This document shows positions 1 through 7,305 of a stretch of DNA of 64,000 bases, one piece after another (position 1 is the stretch's first letter; every line of letters starts with the position of its first letter). The position numbers and the translations under genes were made by a program. Source of the DNA: Carboxylicivirga sp. (GTDB lineage: Bacteria; Bacteroidota; Bacteroidia; Bacteroidales; Marinilabiliaceae); NCBI GenBank assembly GCA_025210475.1, contig JAOARW010000089.1:1-64000 (forward strand), written 5' to 3'. The notes under the pieces are model-generated. The model worked only from the letters and a program-made list of their open reading frames with translations, made no database searches and was not told where the DNA came from.

Positions 1-66
1 GCTGTGCCTTTCATGTGAACCATCGTTCTCAAAAGCGGGTGCAAAATAACGGTGTTTTTTCCGCAT
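1..66 (-). CDS. possible 5' end of a gene cut by the window edge
   Basis: An open frame on the minus strand starts at an ATG at 64-66 and runs 22 codons off the left edge without a stop (begins MRKKHRYFAPAFEN). GGAG lies directly against the start codon, too close for a good ribosome binding site. I do not recognise the fragment, and it is too short to judge coding character. It could equally be an open stretch of intergenic DNA. Confidence 0.25.
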   Translation of the reverse strand, partial: MRKKHRYFAPAFENDGSHERHS

Positions 67-171
67 CTCCAAATCTTATTTGATGTTTTTTGAAAGATAA
101 TTGTAAGTATGAGGACTTAGCGATTGATTTGGTGCGGGTTGAGGCGCGAAAAAAATTCACATTACTCCTCC

Positions 172-219
172 AACGCTGATCGAAGGCATCCTTCAGCGGG
201 ATTAAACACGATCAGCGTT
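172..219. repeat. long-loop inverted repeat downstream of the GNAT gene
   Basis: Perfect 11-bp arms (aacgctgatcg at 172-182, its complement at 209-219) enclose 26 nt. It lies about 20 bp past the stop of the minus-strand GNAT gene, so it could end that transcript, but no T-run follows in that direction. Hairpins of similar shape occur at 11235-11275, 32757-32809 and 60671-60721. Confidence 0.5.
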
Positions 220-241
220 AATGTATAAATGGAGTAAATCC

Positions 242-772
242 TTAATTAAGGCAATTGATTTGAAACTGATTTTTGAAAACATCAACATCTACCTCATCCA
301 TTGCTGCAGGATAACTCATTAATTTTAAAGGTACTGACATCCCACCTGGTCTCATTGGATGCTGATAATACTCATAAGCATTCAAGTAAAACCCTAAGCT
401 TTCATAAAACCTTATCCGTCTCCTATTATTCTCATTAACTGGCGGTTCAACTTCAAGAATGAGTCTTTCCGCTTGTTGTCTTTTAATAAAAGAACGAATG
501 AGCCCATGCCCTATTCCTCTCCCCCTTTGACTGGATGCAATGGCAAAATGCTCGACATATACAATTCCATCAAAGAGCCACCACATAAGAATACCAGCAA
601 AGTGTTCATCAATTAATACTACCTCAAAATGGTAATTGCTCTTTTGCATTATAGACATCTGTGCCATATCATCACGCCGCTCATCAGATGGAAAAGCATC
701 TACATACAACTCCCAGGCAAGGTCATAGTGTTCGTCTTGGTTATTATATAATCTTTTCAAAGTGTAATTCAT
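242..772 (-). CDS. GNAT family N-acetyltransferase
   Basis: This 176-aa protein resembles small cytosolic GNAT acetyltransferases, which move an acetyl group from acetyl-CoA to an amine. The motif-A region reads HFAIASSQRGRGIGHGLI (the Q/RxxGxG/A acetyl-CoA pyrophosphate loop), followed by LILEVEPP and the RFYESLGF motif typical of the family. The substrate cannot be told from sequence. The start ATG overlaps the stop of the upstream DUF1801 gene in an ATGA, so the two are almost certainly co-transcribed and translationally coupled. The length is normal for a single-domain GNAT. Confidence 0.85.
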   Translation of the reverse strand: MNYTLKRLYNNQDEHYDLAWELYVDAFPSDERRDDMAQMSIMQKSNYHFEVVLIDEHFAGILMWWLFDGIVYVEHFAIASSQRGRGIGHGLIRSFIKRQQAERLILEVEPPVNENNRRRIRFYESLGFYLNAYEYYQHPMRPGGMSVPLKLMSYPAAMDEVDVDVFKNQFQINCLN

Positions 773-1185
773 TTTTCTTCGTTTTTATGAGCGTGCACAG
801 TTGTTGTAATCAGATCCCTGAACACCTCCATATCCACATCCTTTAGTTTATTTATATACAAACAACCTTTTCCGGTTTTATGCTTCCCCAATTTATCCAA
901 CAGGTGTTGAACCTTATTAAAGCCATACATCAGGTAAATTGTTAAGCTTTGTTTTCGCGGAGAAAACCCCACAATAAACCAATCCCCCACCCTTCCACTG
1001 GCATATTTATAAGTATAGTTACCAAAACCAATTATTGATTCACCCCACATTACCGGCTCTTTTCCTGTCACGGTTTGCATTAGCTCGAGAACTACCTTGG
1101 CATCTTCTCTTCGTTGCTTATTTTCAACATTGGCTATAAATGCGTGTGCATCGCCTGATGTTGGTTTGGTTTTGTTTTTTGCCAT
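769..1185 (-). CDS. DUF1801 (YdhG-like) domain protein
   Basis: This is a small cytosolic protein of about 138 aa. It has the DUF1801 pattern: a helical start, then VMWGESIIGFGNYTYKYASG, DWFIVGFSPRK and LTIYLMYGF, then KGCLYINKLKDVD. Family members adopt a YdhG-like fold; their biochemical role is not established. I take the ATG at 1185 (MAKNK) as start rather than an in-frame TTG nine bases upstream. It overlaps the following GNAT gene by 4 bp. Confidence is high in the family, low in any function. Confidence 0.8.
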   Translation of the reverse strand: MAKNKTKPTSGDAHAFIANVENKQRREDAKVVLELMQTVTGKEPVMWGESIIGFGNYTYKYASGRVGDWFIVGFSPRKQSLTIYLMYGFNKVQHLLDKLGKHKTGKGCLYINKLKDVDMEVFRDLITTTVHAHKNEEK

Positions 1186-1244
1186 AATAAACAATGTATT
1201 TAAGCTTCAGTAGTGTTAGAAAAAAAAGGGTTCAATCCAGATGC

Positions 1245-1856
1245 TTACTCACCGATCAATTCATCCGGGTTTATCTCTTTAATAGAATTCAACTCACCAG
1301 TAGATATATTAAATACCCATCCGTGGATGAACAACCGTTGACCTTTTGACCACGCCTCCTTTATAATATCCATGGTAGCAAGTTTATCAACCTGCCTGAT
1401 GATGCTTAACTCTGTTAATCGATTCAATTTATCATTCTCATCAGTCATTTGATCTATTTCACTTCGGTTGGTTTCCAAAGTATGTCTGATATCACCTACC
1501 CAGTTGGTCAGGTAAGGATCCTGCAAATTATCGTATGCCGCTTTCACACCACCACAACTGTAATGACCAGCTACAACAATGTGCTTCACCTTTAAATAAT
1601 CAACTGCATAGCGTAATGAAGCCATAAAGTTCTCATCCTTTTCATTTACAAGATTTGCCACGTTACGATGCACAAAAAACTCACCTAAAGTACTGCGGGT
1701 TATAACGGTTGGCGACATTCGACTATCGGCACATCCAACCCAAAAATAGCGGGGCGACTGCCCTAAGGATAAGTTTTTGAAATAATCTTTGTCAACACTT
1801 TTAATGGTTTGTACCCATGCTCTATTGGCTAAAAATAACTGGTCGTATGATTTCAT
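1245..1856 (-). CDS. can: beta-carbonic anhydrase
   Basis: This enzyme interconverts CO2 and bicarbonate using zinc. The beta-class ligands are all present: Cys42 and Asp44 with Arg46 in CADSRMS, and His98 and Cys101 in HYSCGG. At 203 aa it has the usual length for a bacterial beta enzyme and no signal peptide, so it is cytosolic. It lies 51 bp downstream of the SulP transporter on the same strand. A SulP transporter with a carbonic anhydrase is a recurring arrangement and suggests paired bicarbonate uptake and dehydration or pH control (inference). The symbol is by family resemblance to E. coli can. Confidence 0.93.
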   Translation of the reverse strand: MKSYDQLFLANRAWVQTIKSVDKDYFKNLSLGQSPRYFWVGCADSRMSPTVITRSTLGEFFVHRNVANLVNEKDENFMASLRYAVDYLKVKHIVVAGHYSCGGVKAAYDNLQDPYLTNWVGDIRHTLETNRSEIDQMTDENDKLNRLTELSIIRQVDKLATMDIIKEAWSKGQRLFIHGWVFNISTGELNSIKEINPDELIGE

Positions 1857-1907
1857 AATAATAGTTGTCTGGAAATTAATACTAAGATGATTTTATCAAT
1901 GCCCGGA

Positions 1908-3479
1908 TTAAGCTACTGCATTCCTGAACATCGGAATTGCGGCTGTATCGCTCTTTTTGATGGTTACTTTAATATTGTTTCGATCAGCCGTATCGCAAAA
2001 ATCTTTGAACGTGGCCTGAATATCGTTGTCGATAAAGTCTACACCAGTACCATCAATCAGCAGGTTGATGTTTGCCGGCAGGTGCTGCAAGGTTCTTCTC
2101 AATTGGGCTTTATTAAAGAAATACAGATTACGCGAAATCTGAATCATGTAATTATTACCAACATTTGACAAGATGATGCCAGAACGGAAATTGGTTTTCA
2201 GTACGAAAATAAAACCCACTACAATACCAAAAGTAATGCCCTTCAACAGATCTGTTAGAAGAATGACGATAATAGTGGTAAAAAACGGGATGTACTGATC
2301 TGCTCCCCTTTTAATGGCCTCTTTATAAATTGAGACTTTGTTCAACTTCAATCCTACATGAATTAATACCGCAGCCAGGGCCGACAATGGAATATAATTA
2401 AGGTAAGGCGCGAAGAACAAAACACTTAATAATAATAACAGGCCATGAAATACTGCCGAGAATTTACCTTTACCACCTGAATTAACATTGGCTGAACTAC
2501 GCACTATTACAGCTGTCATGGGCAAACCACCTACCAAACCAGCCAGCATGTTTCCCCATCCCTGAGCTTTAAGTTCCTGGTTAGGACTAGCTATTCGCTT
2601 GGCCGGATCGAGCTTATCAGTCGCATCCAAACTTAATAGCGATTCTAAACTACCAACAATGGCAATGGTAAAGGCAACCACCCATATATCAGAATTGCCA
2701 ATAGCACTTAAATCCGGAAAACGCAACTCACTAATCAATGAACTAAATCCATTCATTTCGGGTAAGGAAACCAAATGAGTGGCTCCCAATGCCAACGAAG
2801 GTACAGTTGATTTAAAAACTTCGTTAAGAACAACGCCCAACACAACCACCAGTAATGGACCAGGGATTAACTTTAGAAAAGTATTATTCTTAATTGTTTT
2901 GGTATCCCATAACAGCAATACCCCCATCGACAATACACTAATAATAACAGCTCCCGGCAAAATAGCTCCCAGCATGTAATAAAGTTCTGAGAATGTGTTA
3001 TTACCATATTTATCGTTAAAGGCTGCTGTATCAATTCCTTCGAGATCGTAACCAAACGCATGTGGAATCTGCTTGAGTATAATGCTCAAACCAATGGCTG
3101 TTAACATTCCGGTGATGACCGAGGAGGGAAAAAAGTGGCCGATAACACCAGCCCGTGCATACCCCAATACTAATTGAATAACACCCGAAATAAATACACT
3201 TAATAAAAATGCTTCGAAAGATCCAAGGGTAGCTATGGCCGAAAATACTATAACGGTTAATCCGGCAGCCGGACCACTAACGCTTAGTCTGGAATCGGAT
3301 AAAAAGCCGATGACTATTCCTCCAATAATTCCGGAGATGACTCCTGAAAATAAGGGTGCGCCCGATGCTAAGGCAATTCCCAAACACAGCGGCAAGGCCA
3401 CCAGGTAGACGACCAAGCCGGCTGGAATATCATTTTTGTAAGTTTTTAAAAAGTCCTTCATAGCTTTATGATTTATCAT
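1908..3479 (-). CDS. SulP family anion transporter with C-terminal STAS domain
   Basis: This inner-membrane anion transporter (SLC26/SulP family) is about 523 aa. The N-terminal ~390 residues are strongly hydrophobic and hold the family signature near the start (DIPAGLVVYLVALPLCLGIALASG, followed by SGIIGGIVIGFLSDS). The last ~100 residues, starting around FRSGIILSN, are hydrophilic and look like a STAS domain. I choose the ATG at 3479 because AAGGGG sits about 6 nt upstream; the longer frame would begin at a TTG at 3500. With beta-carbonic anhydrase next in the operon, bicarbonate is a likelier substrate than sulfate, but this is inference. Confidence 0.9.
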   Translation of the reverse strand: MINHKAMKDFLKTYKNDIPAGLVVYLVALPLCLGIALASGAPLFSGVISGIIGGIVIGFLSDSRLSVSGPAAGLTVIVFSAIATLGSFEAFLLSVFISGVIQLVLGYARAGVIGHFFPSSVITGMLTAIGLSIILKQIPHAFGYDLEGIDTAAFNDKYGNNTFSELYYMLGAILPGAVIISVLSMGVLLLWDTKTIKNNTFLKLIPGPLLVVVLGVVLNEVFKSTVPSLALGATHLVSLPEMNGFSSLISELRFPDLSAIGNSDIWVVAFTIAIVGSLESLLSLDATDKLDPAKRIASPNQELKAQGWGNMLAGLVGGLPMTAVIVRSSANVNSGGKGKFSAVFHGLLLLLSVLFFAPYLNYIPLSALAAVLIHVGLKLNKVSIYKEAIKRGADQYIPFFTTIIVILLTDLLKGITFGIVVGFIFVLKTNFRSGIILSNVGNNYMIQISRNLYFFNKAQLRRTLQHLPANINLLIDGTGVDFIDNDIQATFKDFCDTADRNNIKVTIKKSDTAAIPMFRNAVA

Positions 3480-3527
3480 TATCAGCCCCTTGAGAGGCAA
3501 AAGCTATGCCAGTAATTAAGTTACCCT

Positions 3528-3557
3528 TTGAATAATGATAGTTTTACTATTATTCAA
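3528..3557. repeat. AT-rich inverted repeat between pepE and the SulP gene
   Basis: Nine-base perfect arms (ttgaataat at 3528-3536, attattcaa at 3549-3557) flank a 12-nt spacer. The site starts 17 bp past the pepE stop and about 50 bp before the SulP start, both read on the minus strand. It could be a weak terminator or an operator; nothing decides between them. Confidence 0.4.
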
Positions 3558-3574
3558 GAATTATTAACATTTAA

Positions 3575-4282
3575 TTACACCATCAGAAAACTAAAGTCTT
3601 CATTGGGCTGAACTTCGTATGGTGCTTTACCATGTTGAAACACACGCAATGGAAGTTTTCCTTTGTAATTAATATTTCCATCGATATACAAGAACATGCA
3701 ACCCTCGCGCAAACCAACAACAGTTGTCGATTTATTCACCTCAAGAAACTCCAAAATGCGTTCTTCACGTGTTTCGCCACCATGGCCCTCCGGATTGGCA
3801 TCCAGGTAATGCGGATTAATCTGGTATGGAATAAGGTTTAAAGCATCAAATCCAAGCGGATCGATGATTGGCATATCGTTAGTTGTTTTTATGGTTGGGC
3901 AAGCCAGGTTAGAACCAGCACTCCATCCAATGTACTTAACTCCTGCCAACACCTTCTTACAGATGGGCTCACTTAATTTATTATCATGAATCATGCGTAA
4001 TAATTGCCAGGTGCTACCGCCTCCAACAACAATGGCTTCTGCCTCTTCAACAGCTTTAACCGGATCATCAAAATGATGAATGGATACAACATCGTGCCCC
4101 ACTTCGTTGAAACGATTTTTTACTTTTGCTTCGTAATCATCAAACGAAACCGTTACTCCGGCATAAGGAATAAACAAGCACTTCACTTTTTCCTTTCCAA
4201 GAAAATCAGCAATATCATGTTTTGGATAATCGAGGTAGGCCTCCCCGGACATTGTTGAATTGGATATTAATAGTAGGTTCAT
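3575..4282 (-). CDS. pepE: peptidase E (alpha-aspartyl dipeptidase)
   Basis: This 235-aa cytosolic serine peptidase of family S51 splits dipeptides with an N-terminal aspartate. The nucleophile motif GWSAGSN is present (catalytic Ser in the nucleophile elbow), preceded by the VGGGSTWQLL loop and followed by PYQINPHYLD, all typical of PepE. Length matches the family (~230 aa). It is preceded and followed by gaps of about 140 and 95 bp, so it is probably transcribed alone. The assignment to PepE rather than the related cyanophycinase is based on length and the overall pattern. Confidence 0.92.
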   Translation of the reverse strand: MNLLLISNSTMSGEAYLDYPKHDIADFLGKEKVKCLFIPYAGVTVSFDDYEAKVKNRFNEVGHDVVSIHHFDDPVKAVEEAEAIVVGGGSTWQLLRMIHDNKLSEPICKKVLAGVKYIGWSAGSNLACPTIKTTNDMPIIDPLGFDALNLIPYQINPHYLDANPEGHGGETREERILEFLEVNKSTTVVGLREGCMFLYIDGNINYKGKLPLRVFQHGKAPYEVQPNEDFSFLMV

Positions 4283-4421
4283 AATATATAACTTTTAGAT
4301 GTTAGACAATAGACATAAGATTCCAGACCTATTGATTTAAAAAAGATCGGGGCATATTGTTTTAATAATATGGCTGAAAGAATTGGGAGACAATAGTTCG
4401 GTAATTATCATGATGATTGGT

Positions 4422-5678
4422 TCACAACGAATTAATCGCTTCCACCGGATCCATTTTCGAGGCTTTCCAGGCCGGTATGTAACCCGAGACAATTCCAATT
4501 ACCGTAGAAATACCAATTCCCTTAAGAACATTTAACAGGGTTAGTGCCATTTCAGTTTCGGCGATAAGTGCAATGGCGAGAGCAATGCCAAAAATAATAA
4601 GGAGTCCTGCCAAACCACCTAATAATGACAATACGGTGCTTTCGATGAGAAACTGCATACGGATAAACTTACGTTTGGCACCTAAGGCTTTTTGAATACC
4701 AATGATGCGCGTGCGCTCTTTAACCGAGACAAACATAATGTTAGCAATACCAAATCCGCCAACCAATATTGAGAAACCACCAATAAACCAGCCGGCCCAA
4801 TCGATAAAGTCAAAAAGACTGTCAAAATTTTTCTGGATCAGGCTGATGCGGTTAAGTGCAAAATCATTATCGCCGCTGGGTTTTATGCGACGAATAGCGC
4901 GCATCACGCCTGTTAACTCATCCACCATATCATCAGATGAATAGCCTTCTTTGGCTTTAACCAAAATCATGGGATTAACGGATTCGCTGCGCAGGTTGAA
5001 AAGTGTACGTGCATATTTCACCGGTATAATCATGTTTTTATCGAGGCTATTGCCAAAAATATCGGAACCCTGACGCTGAATAACACCAATCACCATCAGC
5101 TTACGCCCCATCATCTTTACCCGTTTCCCGATCGGATCATTTCCCTCGAACAGTTCATTGGCTATATCGGCCCCTATGATGGCCACCGCCATTCCACTAT
5201 TGGCTTCATAAGGCGAAAAGTAACGCCCATCAGCTATTTCAAATGTCCAGATGGCATCAAAACCATCGGATACACCCATCACCGCCACATTATCGTAAGA
5301 ATTGTCTTCGTGCTGCAATAATTTTTGCGACGACATCACATAGGACGTTGCTTCAGCAATTTGTGAGCGCCGCTTAATTTGCTGGTAATCATCGAGCGAT
5401 GGCACCTGTCGGTTCATATAACGCCACCAGGGATACTCACTTTCACCTTCGGGCGGTGTCCAGGGCCACTTTTGAATATACACCACATTATTACCCAGCG
5501 ACTCGATGCTCTCGCGCACCTGCTTCTCCAGAAAATCAATTAAGGTAAAAACCGAAATAATGGAAAAGATACCAATGGTAACCCCCGACAGGGTTAGGAT
5601 GGTGCGCAGCTTATTGGTGCGCAAAGCATTGATGGCAAATAAAAAACTTTCTCTGAAAAATTTATAGACCAGTATCAT
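4422..5678 (-). CDS. MacB/FtsX-type ABC transporter permease
   Basis: This 418-aa permease of the MacB type has one N-terminal membrane segment, a large periplasmic MacB_PCD domain (about residues 45-260) and three C-terminal membrane segments forming the FtsX domain. Family cues are NALRTNKLRTILTLSGVTIGI at the start, SVKERTRIIGIQKALGA before TM2 and WKASKMDPVEAI at the end. No ATPase gene is adjacent, so its partner must be encoded elsewhere. Such permeases act in mechanotransmission-type export of peptides, lipoproteins or drugs; the cargo is unknown. Confidence 0.88.
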   Translation of the reverse strand: MILVYKFFRESFLFAINALRTNKLRTILTLSGVTIGIFSIISVFTLIDFLEKQVRESIESLGNNVVYIQKWPWTPPEGESEYPWWRYMNRQVPSLDDYQQIKRRSQIAEATSYVMSSQKLLQHEDNSYDNVAVMGVSDGFDAIWTFEIADGRYFSPYEANSGMAVAIIGADIANELFEGNDPIGKRVKMMGRKLMVIGVIQRQGSDIFGNSLDKNMIIPVKYARTLFNLRSESVNPMILVKAKEGYSSDDMVDELTGVMRAIRRIKPSGDNDFALNRISLIQKNFDSLFDFIDWAGWFIGGFSILVGGFGIANIMFVSVKERTRIIGIQKALGAKRKFIRMQFLIESTVLSLLGGLAGLLIIFGIALAIALIAETEMALTLLNVLKGIGISTVIGIVSGYIPAWKASKMDPVEAINSL

Positions 5679-5839
5679 GGGGCGGTTTTGTTTGAGAAAG
5701 CAAGATAGGGGAAAAAGTGCTTAGTGCAAAGACAGAGTCAGATGTTAATTTGCTGATGTGTTGAATCGTTGATTTGTGGAGGGTGCTTAGTCCATGAGCG
5801 CATTTAATCCATATCATGAATTATTTAAACATCAAAAAC

Positions 5840-6376
5840 TTATTGAATAATGTCTTTAGAACTAAATACTTTATCATCTCTTGTATGCATAAACCCATCC
5901 GCTCCAGGATAAATTAATTTAAAATCACTATTAGATAATATTCGATAATAAATATCCCAATTAAAATGGTTTAGTGCTTTACTAACTCTCATTGTATTGT
6001 TTAATTCCTTAAGATTCTTAGGTAATCTTTTGTATGTCGAATAGAATCTTGCAATCGCTGTATTAATGCTCCTTGTAGCTAAACCACTCTGAATTCCAAC
6101 TTTTTTCCCATCATTATATCCTAACTGATAACTTATAGAATCAATGCTCATAGACAAACTTTCCTCATCAATCCACTTCATTTTAATATTGAATCTTAAA
6201 TAATTAAGTCTTTCTTTATTGTCTTCAATTTCCATTGCTTGAATTATGAGAGCATGCTCGAATTCTTTCTTCGCAAGTAAATTGGTTTGTCTGGTTTGTA
6301 CTACCAATGCAATAATTGACACTATAATCCCAATCATACCAATGGCAGGTGCAATTCGTTTAAAAGTTTTTTTCAT
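5840..6376 (-). CDS. single-pass membrane protein with pseudopilin-like C-terminus
   Basis: The 178-aa protein has an N-terminal membrane segment (about residues 10-28) and a hydrophilic external part. Near the C-terminus it reads TAIARFYSTYKRLPKNLKEL and then YPGADGFMHTRDDKVFS. These resemble the Y-x-G/R-x-P helix end and the G-x-DG-x-x-x-T-x-DD calcium loop of GspG-like pseudopilins, but the N-terminal prepilin cleavage motif is missing. I do not recognise a named family. Base composition is AT-rich like the next two genes, suggesting one acquired block. The function is unknown. Confidence 0.6.
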   Translation of the reverse strand: MKKTFKRIAPAIGMIGIIVSIIALVVQTRQTNLLAKKEFEHALIIQAMEIEDNKERLNYLRFNIKMKWIDEESLSMSIDSISYQLGYNDGKKVGIQSGLATRSINTAIARFYSTYKRLPKNLKELNNTMRVSKALNHFNWDIYYRILSNSDFKLIYPGADGFMHTRDDKVFSSKDIIQ

Positions 6377-6591
6377 ATTCTTGGCTTCTTTAAAATAACA
6401 TCACCATTGACAATTGATTTAGCTAATGGAGAAAATCCAATAAAATATCCATTTAGCTTTTGACCATTTGAATCTAATCCTAAAACAATAGCTCCTTTCT
6501 ATTTAGAAGAATGATCTATGTATCTTTAGCAATTCTAAACACTATATCAAAGTTTGCCATTATAAATATTCTAATCTGGTAAATTCACATT

Positions 6592-7305
6592 CTATTCTAC
6601 TTCATATACTTTTATTCGGATTCTATTGGAGCTAATGCTATCACACTTTAGTTGATCAGAGTAAAAGCGAATATTGGTCTCTCCTATTTTTTTAGGAATA
6701 ACTTCGCAATCTACTACGCCATTAGCCGTGCGCAGTATCTTCGGTTTTATTTCAACCACTGAGGAGTCCGACATGAAATAATTTATCCGAATATCATCAG
6801 AAACGGTACCTATCTCACAAAAAGTGACAATTTCAACATTTATCTTTTCCTGATTCACATTTAAAGCCATTGAATCCTTATCTAATGAAGCAATCAATTC
6901 TTCAGGACAAGAAGGTTTAAATGCAATTTCTTTTCTGCTTGTTAAATAACCATTTATAATGGACGTAATAATACCTGAATCACTACTAAACTCTATTTCA
7001 GATCTCAGAAATACAGAAAAATCTTGACTATTTGGTTTTAGTGTAACTGAATCAACTCCTTCATTTTCAATATTGATAATCGGAGGCACAAATAGTTTTC
7101 CCATAGAGGTTGATATAAATACTTTTTGATCTTCATGAGGTCGATCATGAAGATCAAAGTTTAGTGTTAAAACATCCACACCATTGGCAATTAAAGTATC
7201 TTTGGATGCCTCAATTAAAGCAGGTTGGCTAATGTTAAAATTCAAATCGTCGCAAGCTGTAAGGAAACCCACTAATCCCAGAAAAATTAGTTTACTTAGT
7301 TTCAT
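6592..7305 (-). CDS. lipoprotein with Ig-like repeats, unknown function
   Basis: The 237-aa protein starts with a lipoprotein signal (FLGLVGFLTAC, lipobox Cys at residue 18 followed by DD). The rest is beta-rich: the stretch ASKDTLIANGVDVLTLNFDL resembles bacterial Ig-like (Big_1-type) domains, and a second similar half starts near residue 130 (VVEIKPKILRTANGVVDCEV). Its start overlaps the end of the 906-aa gene by 14 bp, so the two are coupled. Asp at +2 of the lipobox means inner-membrane retention in E. coli, but that rule does not carry over to Bacteroidota. The function is unknown. Confidence 0.65.
   Translation of the reverse strand: MKLSKLIFLGLVGFLTACDDLNFNISQPALIEASKDTLIANGVDVLTLNFDLHDRPHEDQKVFISTSMGKLFVPPIINIENEGVDSVTLKPNSQDFSVFLRSEIEFSSDSGIITSIINGYLTSRKEIAFKPSCPEELIASLDKDSMALNVNQEKINVEIVTFCEIGTVSDDIRINYFMSDSSVVEIKPKILRTANGVVDCEVIPKKIGETNIRFYSDQLKCDSISSNRIRIKVYEVE

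Noticed and set aside
1887..2168. plus-strand 93-aa frame at the end of the SulP gene
   Set aside because: It lies antisense to the STAS-domain coding region and has no features of its own.
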